Below are positions 44,291 through 53,045 of a DNA stretch of 64,000 bases, in pieces (position 1 is the stretch's first letter; every line of letters starts with the position of its first letter). Position numbers and translations under genes: made by a program. The notes below the pieces were generated by a model. That model had not been told where the DNA came from and searched no databases. It saw only the letters and a program-made list of their open reading frames with translations. Origin of the DNA: Hahella sp. KA22 (lineage in GTDB: Bacteria; Pseudomonadota; Gammaproteobacteria; Pseudomonadales; Oleiphilaceae); assembly GCF_004135205.1 (NCBI RefSeq), contig NZ_CP035490.1, positions 4,631,644-4,695,643 on the forward strand. Direction: 5' to 3'.

Positions 44291-45274
44291 TTAACAAAAT
44301 CTTTCCAGGACAGTGAGTTGAACCTCTCTCTCCACGCGTTCGTTATCTCCAAGGCTATAGGCATAATTATAGCCCCTTTCCGCCAATTCCGCCCTCTTCT
44401 TCCCATCCTTCCACAGAGCGTCAATGGCGCGCCGCATTTCGATCCGATCTTCCGGAGAGACAACCATGGCAAGAGAATCATCCAGGATACCTACCGTCGA
44501 GGTTCCCCGGGTGATGATTACAGGCTTCTTAAATAGCATCGCCTCCAAACACACACTGATACCCGCTGGCTGAATGACGTCTTTTATAATAGGAATGACT
44601 ACCATTTTGCAATTGGCCAAATAGTCATACCATTCTTTCCTAGGCAAAAAAGCATTTATCCAAGTGACATTTTCGGGAAGATTATCTTTGTCAATGCGCG
44701 CATTATGCTTTGTTATACTTTGCTCCGGCAGCAATATGGTTAAAGGATAACCAGAATCACTCACAGCCTCACATAGCGTATCAAAGTCTCGTTGTGATGC
44801 GCCGCAAGATAATATGTAATCCCCTTCATTAATTACAAAATCGTCATATATACTAAAGTTGTTTGCGTTAAAAGGAACATAAGTAATCTTGCTTTCAGAT
44901 ATCCTATAATATTTCAAATAACCTGATGTTTCTTTATGTACACAAATAATCAAGCTTGCGGACTTTAACAAAAGAGATTTCAACAATATCTTGACATTAT
45001 CGCCTTTTCCTTTTGGGCGACTAAGTACAACATCAAAATAGACTATCTTCACTCGCCCCAGGGTCAATAACTTCGTAAGAAAAAAAATACAAAGCATTCG
45101 CAAGTTTGGCGTCCAGGCAAGTATTACATCATTGACATACGCCCTACGGATAAACCCTAGCAACTCACCAACCACTTGCAACCCCGTGTTAACAAAAGGT
45201 GCGAAAGTTACTTCTACCCCCTCCACTTTTGACTTTAGCTTGTTAACCGAAAGGATTCTCAACGGCTTAGCCAT
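44291..45274 (-). CDS. Glycosyltransferase (GT4-like)
   Basis: The 327-residue protein is a GT-B-type transferase. The donor half shows GDYILSCGASQRDFDTLCEAV, VTWINAFLPRKEWYDYLANCKMVVIPIIKDVIQPAGISVCLEAMLFKKPVIITRGTSTVGIL. The first half is AT-rich and more diverged. It overlaps the upstream sulfotransferase gene by 16 bases. About 130 bases without a gene follow before the lyase-like gene. Confidence 0.82.
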   Translation of the reverse strand: MAKPLRILSVNKLKSKVEGVEVTFAPFVNTGLQVVGELLGFIRRAYVNDVILAWTPNLRMLCIFFLTKLLTLGRVKIVYFDVVLSRPKGKGDNVKILLKSLLLKSASLIICVHKETSGYLKYYRISESKITYVPFNANNFSIYDDFVINEGDYILSCGASQRDFDTLCEAVSDSGYPLTILLPEQSITKHNARIDKDNLPENVTWINAFLPRKEWYDYLANCKMVVIPIIKDVIQPAGISVCLEAMLFKKPVIITRGTSTVGILDDSLAMVVSPEDRIEMRRAIDALWKDGKKRAELAERGYNYAYSLGDNERVEREVQLTVLERFC

Positions 45275-46125
45275 TGGGCCTCCTCTCGCAAGTATTCGTC
45301 TCGCACAGCTTTAAAATGCTCAATTTCACTTACCAACATCTCTTCCAGGATTTCTCGCGCGACTTTGGGCATAGAAATCCCTTCTCTATCCTCATTTGAG
45401 CGCTTGTGTAGTGTCTCCGGAATGTAGTCCTGGCTAATTCCCAGCAGACTACATACGTGCTTGAAAAATGCCTCAGGGGCAGCTTTTAAGTCTTCGTAAA
45501 ACAAAAGACTGAAGCGATCGGGGAAACGCTCGTTCCAGCGGGGAATAATTTTCGAATATTCAGACCGTAAACGGACGGTATTAGATCCTATTCTCGCTCG
45601 AAGCCCCGCTATTTCCTCTTGGGTAATGTCCTCACCTGTCCAACGGTAATTCATTTTCACCCCGGACCAGGCGCGCTCAACAGGGTCTCGAATAATCAAT
45701 AAAATTCTGCAGCGCTCTGACACTGTTGACTTCACGAGATCGACCCCTCTCTCATCCAGCGTAGAGTATGCGGGCGTCAACTCCCCTCTAATTTTGCCGT
45801 CTATACGGGGGAAAAGATTTCGATACCAAGATGAAGACTTCGCGCCGAAGTTATAACGTAGCAGCCATTTTAGGGTTTCCATATCTGGCCGCTGCTTGAG
45901 AAAACGCATACGCTCCAGAGGACTCCCCCAAGGATACCCCTCCTTATCCGCTAAAAGCGCATTCGGCTGCGCGAAATTAAAATAGTGCAGCTCTTTTATT
46001 ACTGGCAACCAGACCTGGGGGTGGTGCGCCAACTGATCATAAAGCCAGGTAGTGCCGGCTTTTTGAGCTCCGATGCATATAAAATCAGGGCCTGCGAGAG
46101 TATCGGGCCGATTTGAGTTAGTCAT
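45259..46125 (-). CDS. Sulfotransferase domain protein (first of two)
   Basis: The 288-residue protein carries the two PAPS-binding regions: the 5'-phosphosulfate loop FICIGAQKAGTTWLYDQLAHHP at residues about 15-36, and the 3'-phosphate region ILLIIRDPVERAWSGVKMNY with its Arg and Ser. LFYEDLKAAPEAFFKHVCSLLGI matches the family's C-terminal helix. It transfers sulfate from PAPS to a hydroxyl, most likely on an EPS sugar. No signal peptide: a cytoplasmic enzyme acting on the lipid-linked unit. It starts one base after the second sulfotransferase gene stops. Confidence 0.92.
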   Translation of the reverse strand: MTNSNRPDTLAGPDFICIGAQKAGTTWLYDQLAHHPQVWLPVIKELHYFNFAQPNALLADKEGYPWGSPLERMRFLKQRPDMETLKWLLRYNFGAKSSSWYRNLFPRIDGKIRGELTPAYSTLDERGVDLVKSTVSERCRILLIIRDPVERAWSGVKMNYRWTGEDITQEEIAGLRARIGSNTVRLRSEYSKIIPRWNERFPDRFSLLFYEDLKAAPEAFFKHVCSLLGISQDYIPETLHKRSNEDREGISMPKVAREILEEMLVSEIEHFKAVRDEYLREEAQWLSR

Positions 46126-46126
46126 C

Positions 46127-46981
46127 CTACAGATTCCACGTACTAAAATCTTTGCCAGTGAGGCGATGGAGTTCCACCACTTTCTCTTGAAAGACTGGCG
46201 TCAATAGCTTGTAAACTTCATCTATCTCTTCTTGAGTAAGCTTCTCGTTGCTTTGGGTTTCAGCTAACCTGACTCCCATGCGGCGAATGCTCTTCGGCAC
46301 AATTGCTGATACGCCCCCCCAAACTCTCGAATGGCGGAACTTATTCAGCAACCCTAAGCCGCGTACCTTTCTGTATGTTTTCGGCGCTTTGTTGGAGTCG
46401 ACCTGTTCGGTTAGCTCACAGTTAGCATCCACACCTAACCAGGTAAAAATTTCACTCATTACCTTATTTTGATCAGATACCAAGTCCTCAAATGTCAGTA
46501 TGTATATTTTATCTTCCCCGAAAAGCTCGTAGTATGGGCGAAGTTGATATGCATAGTCAGAGTAGGCGATATAGGCAGGGTCTCCCTGAATGGCTTTCTT
46601 TATGCTGCGAGACTCGCCGTGCATATATAAGTCACGCACATTATGGTAGTAGTGACTTATAAGCCTCGCTATCGGCTGACGCATGACATATAGAATTTTA
46701 GCGCCGGGGTTGTAGGCATGCATTTTTTCTGGCACACCTGAATACGTGGGCAGCTTTGTATAATGCGTACTAGACTCTCCCACGTATTTCTTGTTTTCGC
46801 CAGGAGCCAGTAATTCGGCGTATTCCTCTTCAGTACGCCCACCCCATAGCTCCGGCACAAAGTAGCCTGGCTCCTTTTCCTCTGTCATGTGGATATCCGG
46901 ATGCTTCGCCAGACAATCGTGTAAAGTAGTGGAGCCGGATTTCATTGCCCCTATGACAAACAAGTTTGCTTTCACACCCAT
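46127..46981 (-). CDS. Sulfotransferase domain protein (second)
   Basis: The 284-residue protein has LFVIGAMKSGSTTLHDCLAKHP as the 5'-phosphosulfate loop and ILYVMRQPIARLISHYYHNVR as the 3'-phosphate region, with YILTFEDLVSDQNKVMSEIFTWLGV near the end. It differs clearly from its neighbour, so the two probably sulfate different positions or sugars. Its 3' end abuts the other sulfotransferase gene, and its start follows the flippase gene by six bases. Confidence 0.92.
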   Translation of the reverse strand: MGVKANLFVIGAMKSGSTTLHDCLAKHPDIHMTEEKEPGYFVPELWGGRTEEEYAELLAPGENKKYVGESSTHYTKLPTYSGVPEKMHAYNPGAKILYVMRQPIARLISHYYHNVRDLYMHGESRSIKKAIQGDPAYIAYSDYAYQLRPYYELFGEDKIYILTFEDLVSDQNKVMSEIFTWLGVDANCELTEQVDSNKAPKTYRKVRGLGLLNKFRHSRVWGGVSAIVPKSIRRMGVRLAETQSNEKLTQEEIDEVYKLLTPVFQEKVVELHRLTGKDFSTWNL

Positions 46982-46987
46982 AGTTAG

Positions 46988-48493
46988 CTACTTACCACGC
47001 TTCTTGATGATAGACAGATAGAACATTTTTAAATGCCCGAATGGAATAACTCCCAGCGCTATGGCCAGGACAGGATAAAGCAGAGACAAGGCGACTCTGA
47101 TAGCAATCGCCCAGGCGCCAACTGGATCCATATCTGAGAATATCCAGTACTCGGAGATCAAATAAAAGGAAAGCGCAAGCGCAAGCGACACAATATGACT
47201 ACGCCACTTAAGTTGCATGTCAAAGTGTCTTTTTGCGAAGTGATGAATTAACAAGAACCTGACTAAAAACGCCAGCACTGTTACCCATGCCGCGCCGTAC
47301 ATACCATATTTGGGAATGCTGACCCAGTAGCCCAGCACACAGAAAATCGCCGTCACGACAGAAATCCAGCCAAATCGCCCAGTCTTGCCTTCTGTAAAAA
47401 ACCCTAGATTGCAATAGTTAGTCCAGGCCAAAAGCACGTAGGCTATCAAAACGATAGGGGCAATACTCGCTGCTCCCCAGTAGTTTTCATCGGACATAAA
47501 CCGCAGCACTACTGGCAACCACAAAGCAATACCAAACGCCATATAAACCAGAATACCTGATACGACCCTGAAGACAGCATCAAACAAATAGTGGCTTTCC
47601 TGATCTTTGTAGATACGGTACTTCTCGGCATCCCACATATTCAGAAAAGGCGTCCACCCCAAGGCGAATAGCATAAAGCCAAATTTATACGCTAAAGAAT
47701 AAATGCCAACAGAGTCCAAGTCTAAGAAAGCACTAATAAAATAGCGGTCCGAATATGTAATAAAGAACATACTCAAGGCTGCAATAATGATAGGGAAGCT
47801 GAAGCCTAACATGCTCTTCGCCGTTTCCCATTTGAATTCAGGCTTTAACTCTCCAACAACGCCAAGCGTCAAACCTAGCGCAGCTAAGGAGAAAGCAATA
47901 ACAGAGGCGTAGACGGCCCCATACACACCCATCTCAAGGTATATAAGGAAGAATAAATTAAAAGATATCTGTAGTGTGAGACGCAGAACGGAATAGCCCA
48001 GGAACTTAAGCGCTTTCCCATTAGCCCTAAGGTAGGCAAATGGAATCTCCATCAAAGCGCCAAGCAGCATATTTAAAGAATATAGCTGCACCAGCGTCTT
48101 AAAATCCGAAGAGCCAAACAACAATTCGCTGATGGGGCCAGACAGGGATATTAACGTAAGCACCGCCAGCAAATGCATGCCGCAGGTCATACCTAATGCG
48201 CTACCAGTGACTTGATACTTCTCGTTATCGGTATTCGCTAACCCGTAGTACCTCAGGAAGGCTTGCCCAATTCTCGCGCCGAAAAAAATACCAGCCAAAT
48301 CCACCAGCATTCCAAGCAGCTCAATAACACCGTACTCAGAAGGCAAAAGATACTGGGTATAAATAGGTAAAAGCAGGAAACTCGCTAAAGAGCGAATAAT
48401 AGTGCCTAACCCATATATAGCTGTATTAGACACTAATACTTTTGTTTGCTTTACCGCTCCAGGATTAGTCACTTTTGACTGAGGCGCATTCAT
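46988..48493 (-). CDS. Wzx-type polysaccharide flippase (MOP superfamily)
   Basis: The 501-residue protein has about 12-14 membrane segments. NTAIYGLGTIIRSLASFLLLPIYTQYLLPSEYGVIELL is the typical opening of oligosaccharide flippases, and SDRYFISAFLDLDSVGIYSLAYKFG is a conserved central motif. It should move the lipid-linked repeat unit across the inner membrane. The length is normal. The start codon overlaps the stop of the upstream glycosyltransferase gene. Confidence 0.92.
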   Translation of the reverse strand: MNAPQSKVTNPGAVKQTKVLVSNTAIYGLGTIIRSLASFLLLPIYTQYLLPSEYGVIELLGMLVDLAGIFFGARIGQAFLRYYGLANTDNEKYQVTGSALGMTCGMHLLAVLTLISLSGPISELLFGSSDFKTLVQLYSLNMLLGALMEIPFAYLRANGKALKFLGYSVLRLTLQISFNLFFLIYLEMGVYGAVYASVIAFSLAALGLTLGVVGELKPEFKWETAKSMLGFSFPIIIAALSMFFITYSDRYFISAFLDLDSVGIYSLAYKFGFMLFALGWTPFLNMWDAEKYRIYKDQESHYLFDAVFRVVSGILVYMAFGIALWLPVVLRFMSDENYWGAASIAPIVLIAYVLLAWTNYCNLGFFTEGKTGRFGWISVVTAIFCVLGYWVSIPKYGMYGAAWVTVLAFLVRFLLIHHFAKRHFDMQLKWRSHIVSLALALSFYLISEYWIFSDMDPVGAWAIAIRVALSLLYPVLAIALGVIPFGHLKMFYLSIIKKRGK

Positions 48494-49734
48494 TACTCTG
48501 CCTCTCCTCCCTTTCCAACAATAAAGGAGTATTCCTCAGCCATCCGCAAAGCATAAGACTGGGGGTGAAAACGTTGATTAACTTTATGCCGGCCTTTTTC
48601 CGCAAAACTCTTTCTCAGCTCAGGACTTTCAATAAGAGTCATTATTCCCTTTGACAGCTCATCAGTAACTTTGGGGTTTATGACGTAACCATCCACCCCA
48701 TCTTCCACCAACTCGGGAGCAGCGCCCAAATTTGACACGATTACAGGGCAACCGCTTGCCATAGCTTCAATTATTACCAGGCCAAAAGGTTCTGGGTCTA
48801 TTGAGGCGTGAACAACTAAGTCAGAAATAGCATAGAAAGGCCTAACATCTTTTTGAAAGCCGGCCCATATGATATTTTCTTCGATACCAAGGACTTCAAC
48901 CCTGTGCTTGATCTTTTCATTGTATGCTTTGCTGAAGCCTTCTGAGGCGTCACCTACAATTAAAAGCCTGACTTCAGGCCACTTCTCAGCGACTTTAGCG
49001 ATCGCCTCAATAAGTTCAAGCTGCCCTTTCCAAGGGATAATTCGCCCAAATATTGAAACAACAAAATTATTATCAGACAACTTGAACTGGGACTTGACGC
49101 TTTGCTGCTGAGATTCGTCCATAGACCAGTCAAGAGCAGCAGGGTCAACTGGATTCTCAATGACTTTCAACCTGTCAGCAGGATATTTATTTTTAACGGC
49201 GGAATTGGAGACAAAACCAGATATCGCCAAGAACAGTTTGACGCTTGGCGAAAATAGTTTTTCAAGAAATGAGAGAGGGCTTTCTACAACACCATGAATG
49301 TGCCAAACACAAGGCTTTCTGGTCAGAGCTGCCGCCATAAGTACGTAGACACTATTATTAGCATGAACGACATCAATATCATTATCCCGAATAACTCTCA
49401 TCAGCCTCGTTACATAAGACAGGTTCTTACAGGTCGAATACAACGACAGCGCATATATCAGAATTTTTCGAACCACTTTATTTCTAATACTGGAAATTTT
49501 GTGGCTAACTCGAAAATAATCCAGATAATTGAATGTAGGAGAGCAACTAATAACTTTTATATCACCCGCATCAATCCATTTCTCTGGATTTTCTTTAATT
49601 GCAGTGACCACCACTGGATGAAAATTGTCTGGTAATGACTTAGCCAAGCTAAGCAGTACAACTAGCGCACCGCCAAAGGATAAGCCCTGGTCAACCATAA
49701 GGACATTGCACTTCTTTTTCGAGTCCATCATCAC
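48493..49734 (-). CDS. Glycosyltransferase family 4
   Basis: The 413-residue GT-B protein shows VLMVDQGLSFGGALVVLLSLAKSLP at the N-terminus, VVHANNSVYVLMAAALT, and in the donor half FVVSIFGRIIPWKGQLELIEAIA, LLIVGDASEGFSK and DPEPFGLVIIEAMASGCPVIVSNLGAAPELVEDGVDGYV. All canonical motifs are intact. It overlaps both the upstream polymerase gene and the downstream flippase gene by one to four bases. Confidence 0.92.
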   Translation of the reverse strand: MMMDSKKKCNVLMVDQGLSFGGALVVLLSLAKSLPDNFHPVVVTAIKENPEKWIDAGDIKVISCSPTFNYLDYFRVSHKISSIRNKVVRKILIYALSLYSTCKNLSYVTRLMRVIRDNDIDVVHANNSVYVLMAAALTRKPCVWHIHGVVESPLSFLEKLFSPSVKLFLAISGFVSNSAVKNKYPADRLKVIENPVDPAALDWSMDESQQQSVKSQFKLSDNNFVVSIFGRIIPWKGQLELIEAIAKVAEKWPEVRLLIVGDASEGFSKAYNEKIKHRVEVLGIEENIIWAGFQKDVRPFYAISDLVVHASIDPEPFGLVIIEAMASGCPVIVSNLGAAPELVEDGVDGYVINPKVTDELSKGIMTLIESPELRKSFAEKGRHKVNQRFHPQSYALRMAEEYSFIVGKGGEAE

Positions 49735-51098
49735 AAAGCCTCACCCACAAGCTTAGACTCGCGCTCTTTAAGCTGCTGTTCCTTATAGGTTCTCTTAATT
49801 GAATTGTGCATACATACAACCAAAGCCAGATGTATCCACAAATAAGGATAATACAGTACAGTTACAAAGCTGGCGCTAATCAAAAAACCGATCATGGCGA
49901 AATCAAACCCGAACGCCAAAGAATGGTAGAGACGGTTTTCCATTTTTTTCGCCAGCTTACGAACCTTATAATCTGTCACAAAGCTGGCCAATATCAGAAG
50001 TACAAGAACCGTTATTCCAGCAAAACCCAACTCAGTTCCACACTGAACAAATATATTGTGGACCAACTTACTCCCCTTCACTTCAGACGAGAAATGTCTT
50101 GGGTGGTATGTCGTCCAAGCTTCATGCCCTACACCAAGAACCGGGTACTTTTTCATAGTCTCCCAGCCTTGCTCCCAACGCTCTATACGATGCAGTGAAG
50201 TTCTATCTTCACCGGAAGTTTCAAATCTTGCTTTAAACTCATCAGGAACAGATACAACAACAATCCATCCGACCAAACCAGCAACAATCGCTGTTTTAAA
50301 AAAGTGCTTAGTCTTAGCCAACGCAAGAACGCCAACACCAATAACCGCCACTAGAGCTCCTCTCGAAGAGGAGGCGATGACAGTTCCAATGGCCGTAAAC
50401 GGGAAAAGACTAAAGAATATCTTCCAATATTTATTGATATATAAACTGATGCCTAATAAGAACGCGACAGAGAGAGGCGTAAATATCGCCATCTGAATAC
50501 CGACCTCTCCTGAGTTTTGAAACCAGCCAGGTGCGCCTGTCACTCCCCAACTTGCAAATGCAAACCCGCGATTCATCCATGAAATAAATCCATGTTGGGA
50601 CATTTTAAAAGAGTAAATAAGGAATGAGAGAAAGAAGATGTAAAATCGCTTTTCATTATTCACGATCGTTACAATCATGAAGTAAAACAAAAACCAGTCA
50701 AAAAAGGTCCATAATCGATTGAATGAGGCCCCGCTGTATTCGGAAGCGGCTGAAGATACCAACACCACCACCCCGTAGAGAACCATCAGCTTGTTTATCC
50801 CGTGCCCCGTATCCACTTTCTTTTTCTTTTCCACACAATGAAAAAGAAACGCCGACATAATAAAAAGGGGCACCCACGGCAATACATTGAGCCACAAATA
50901 AATCGATTGCGGCCTGACATATTCGAAAAATAGATACCCGCAGATACAAATAAAAGCGAACCCTTCCGCCCTTATTGTCTGATAGATAAACTTAATGTCC
51001 ATAGAGTACAGCCGTTCCATATCACTGCGTGGAGGCTGTTCACTCGATTTCTTCTGCTTATTAGGACCAGGATAGTGGCCTAACTGGGGAAAGTTCAT
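49731..51098 (-). CDS. O-antigen ligase/polymerase-like membrane protein (Wzy family, XrtA-associated type)
   Basis: The 455-residue protein has about ten membrane segments and a large periplasmic loop (residues about 280-365) with GWETMKKYPVLGVGHEAW and LVHNIFVQCGTELG, the Wzy_C signature. ASSSRGALVAVIGVGVLAL precedes it. Members polymerise or ligate oligosaccharides at the periplasmic face. Exosortase A loci often encode a related putative O-glycosylation ligase; this may be the EPS polymerase or such a ligase. The N-terminal about 30 residues are hydrophilic, and a later start (near MDIKFIYQ) is possible. Confidence 0.87.
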   Translation of the reverse strand: MNFPQLGHYPGPNKQKKSSEQPPRSDMERLYSMDIKFIYQTIRAEGFAFICICGYLFFEYVRPQSIYLWLNVLPWVPLFIMSAFLFHCVEKKKKVDTGHGINKLMVLYGVVVLVSSAASEYSGASFNRLWTFFDWFLFYFMIVTIVNNEKRFYIFFLSFLIYSFKMSQHGFISWMNRGFAFASWGVTGAPGWFQNSGEVGIQMAIFTPLSVAFLLGISLYINKYWKIFFSLFPFTAIGTVIASSSRGALVAVIGVGVLALAKTKHFFKTAIVAGLVGWIVVVSVPDEFKARFETSGEDRTSLHRIERWEQGWETMKKYPVLGVGHEAWTTYHPRHFSSEVKGSKLVHNIFVQCGTELGFAGITVLVLLILASFVTDYKVRKLAKKMENRLYHSLAFGFDFAMIGFLISASFVTVLYYPYLWIHLALVVCMHNSIKRTYKEQQLKERESKLVGEAL

Positions 51099-51637
51099 TA
51101 CAAGCTTTTCTGCAATACTGAAAGCTTCGATTCAATGGTATCGAAGACTTTATTAAAAACTGAAATTTCCCTGCCATATGGATCCGGGATGGTAGGGTTT
51201 TGATTCGAGCCCACCATCCCCAGAATAAGAACATGAGACTCCGCATCGTCCTTTCGATATTTATCCAAGGCATGAACCATGTATGGCTCCATGACGACGA
51301 ACAAATCGCCTTGGCGCATGCTCATGTCTTGAATGCGTGTACTGCGATGATCACTAAGGCTTACTCCCCTTTCAGCCGCCACCTCTTTGGCTGTCGCGTT
51401 AGCGGGCGTTCCTCCGTCAGTAGCAAGGCCGCAGCTCACAATCTCAGCCTGATTTTTTTGGAGCTTGTCCTTAAGAAAGGCCTCCGCATATACGCTACGG
51501 CACACATTCCCTTTGCAAACAAAAATCACTCTTTTTGGAGAGAATCCATGAGGAATATCGGAATATCGTCTATAAACCCCAAGGACCATAAAAAGATACT
51601 CTGATAGCAACTTCAGTAACTTTTTTAGCTTACCCAA
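51098..51637 (-). CDS. Low-molecular-weight protein-tyrosine phosphatase (Wzb-like)
   Basis: The 179-residue protein has the phosphatase loop VCKGNVCRSVYAE (Cys41, Arg47) and the general-acid motif IPDPYG near residue 155. It has a 35-residue N-terminal extension with a hydrophobic patch. The TTG start has AAGGTG seven bases upstream. Such phosphatases reset tyrosine-phosphorylated chain-length kinases in polysaccharide export. Its partner could be the P-loop protein at 62107, but that protein has a defective Walker A. It heads the minus-strand EPS operon and is divergent from the ATP-grasp gene. Confidence 0.92.
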   Translation of the reverse strand: MGKLKKLLKLLSEYLFMVLGVYRRYSDIPHGFSPKRVIFVCKGNVCRSVYAEAFLKDKLQKNQAEIVSCGLATDGGTPANATAKEVAAERGVSLSDHRSTRIQDMSMRQGDLFVVMEPYMVHALDKYRKDDAESHVLILGMVGSNQNPTIPDPYGREISVFNKVFDTIESKLSVLQKSL

Positions 51638-51814
51638 AATGATTCACCTTAACATTGACGCCGGGTCGGACTTGCTCCACGAGCGCGATTATAGAGACTG
51701 CTGTAGGTTATTCAAACCACAGCAGACAACTTTTGACAGTTCAACACTTACCCAATTACTATCACCGGCATCTGAATCACTGCTACTTACCTTTCATCAA
51801 GCGACCAACCTACC

Positions 51815-52999
51815 ATGACCAATACTCGCGCCTTGATACTCGACGCCAACCAACGCTCCGCTCTCGCCGCCACTCGTTCCTTGGGAAGCAAGGGCGTCTG
51901 GGTCATGACTGCAGACGAAAGTTCTGAAACTCTTGCTGGAGCTTCGCGATATTCAAGCGAAAGAGGCGTCTATGCCTCCCCTTACAGCAAGCCTTCAGCA
52001 TTTTTCGAAGACATACTTAAAATCATCTCTGAACAACAAATCAACTTCCTACTCCCTGTGACAGAGGCCTCTACCTACGTCATCCTAGAAAACAGAGACA
52101 GGCTGCCAAAAGGCTTAATTCTGCCATTTTCCGAAGCTGAGTCGATAGAGCATTTGGCTAACAAAAACCGCCTGTTTCAGCTCGCGCAGTCTCTGGAGCT
52201 CCCTACTCCTCATACCTTATATATAGAAAGTATAGAGCAGGCGCAGGAAGCGATAGCGAACATTAGTGAATACCCAATTGTTTTAAAGCCATTCAAGTCG
52301 CGCATACTTACCGACGGAGAAATTATTAGCACCACCGTCATCATCGCTCACTCTCGCGAGGAGGCGGAGGAGGCCCTTAAAAGGCGTTATTTCCGCGAGT
52401 TTCCCTTCATGATTCAGTCTTATATTAAAGGTGAAGGCCAGGGGTTGTTTGCGCTTTACTCCCAAGGCGCGCCCCTTTGCCACTTCTCCCATCGAAGGCT
52501 GAGAGAAAAGCCGCCATCAGGGGGAGTAAGCGTACTTTGCGAGTCAAAAGAAGTGGATTCTCGCATGAAGGATATTTCGGACACCCTGCTCCATCATGCT
52601 AATTGGAATGGGGTAGCCATGGTGGAGTTCAAAGTCGCAGAAGATGGCACCCCCTACTTGATGGAGATAAACCCTCGATTCTGGGGCTCATTACAATTGG
52701 CGATTGACTCTGGAGTGGACTTCCCCTATCTCCTGCTAAATTCTTTTGGGGGCGGCGAAGTCACCCCTATCAGTTCATTCACCATAGGACAAAAAATGCG
52801 CTGGCTGCTTGGCGATCTGGACCGTTTATACCTTGTCTTGAAATCTCCAGCGCGACAGTATTCCCTCACTCAGAAACTGCTTGAATTACTTCGCTTCCTG
52901 CGACCCAACAGAAATACCAAACACGAAGTCAACCGACTCTCAGACTTCCGTCCTTTTATATTTGAGCTGAAAAAATACTTGCGGGATTTGCGCAACTAA
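51815..52999 (+). CDS. ATP-grasp family ligase
   Basis: The 394-residue protein has a pre-ATP-grasp N-terminus (ALILDANQRSALAATRSLGSKG), the ATP-binding lysine region YPIVLKPFKSR, FPFMIQSYIKGEGQG, and the metal-binding GVAMVEFKVAEDGTPYLMEINPRFWGSLQLA. Enzymes of this build join a carboxylate to an amine or other nucleophile. The substrate is unknown. It stands alone on the plus strand between two minus-strand EPS operons. A role in adding an amino acid to EPS or to a protein would fit the neighbouring NRPS and FemAB-like genes, but this is speculative. Confidence 0.87.
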   Translation: MTNTRALILDANQRSALAATRSLGSKGVWVMTADESSETLAGASRYSSERGVYASPYSKPSAFFEDILKIISEQQINFLLPVTEASTYVILENRDRLPKGLILPFSEAESIEHLANKNRLFQLAQSLELPTPHTLYIESIEQAQEAIANISEYPIVLKPFKSRILTDGEIISTTVIIAHSREEAEEALKRRYFREFPFMIQSYIKGEGQGLFALYSQGAPLCHFSHRRLREKPPSGGVSVLCESKEVDSRMKDISDTLLHHANWNGVAMVEFKVAEDGTPYLMEINPRFWGSLQLAIDSGVDFPYLLLNSFGGGEVTPISSFTIGQKMRWLLGDLDRLYLVLKSPARQYSLTQKLLELLRFLRPNRNTKHEVNRLSDFRPFIFELKKYLRDLRN

Positions 53000-53016
53000 A
53001 ACATCGTAAGCCATCT

Positions 53017-53030
53017 GGCCCTTCGGGGCC
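53017..53030. terminator. Hairpin with TTCG tetraloop between convergent genes
   Basis: GGCCC-TTCG-GGGCC is a very stable small stem-loop between the ends of the ATP-grasp gene and the glycosyltransferase gene. No T-tract follows on either strand, so termination is likely but not proven. Confidence 0.5.
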
Positions 53031-53045
53031 TAGCGCTCCTTATGC

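Noticed and set aside
51098-51310. Minus-strand frame of 70 codons overlapping the phosphatase gene end
   Set aside because: It is out of frame with the phosphatase, whose CX5R loop and general acid motif are intact through the same bases.
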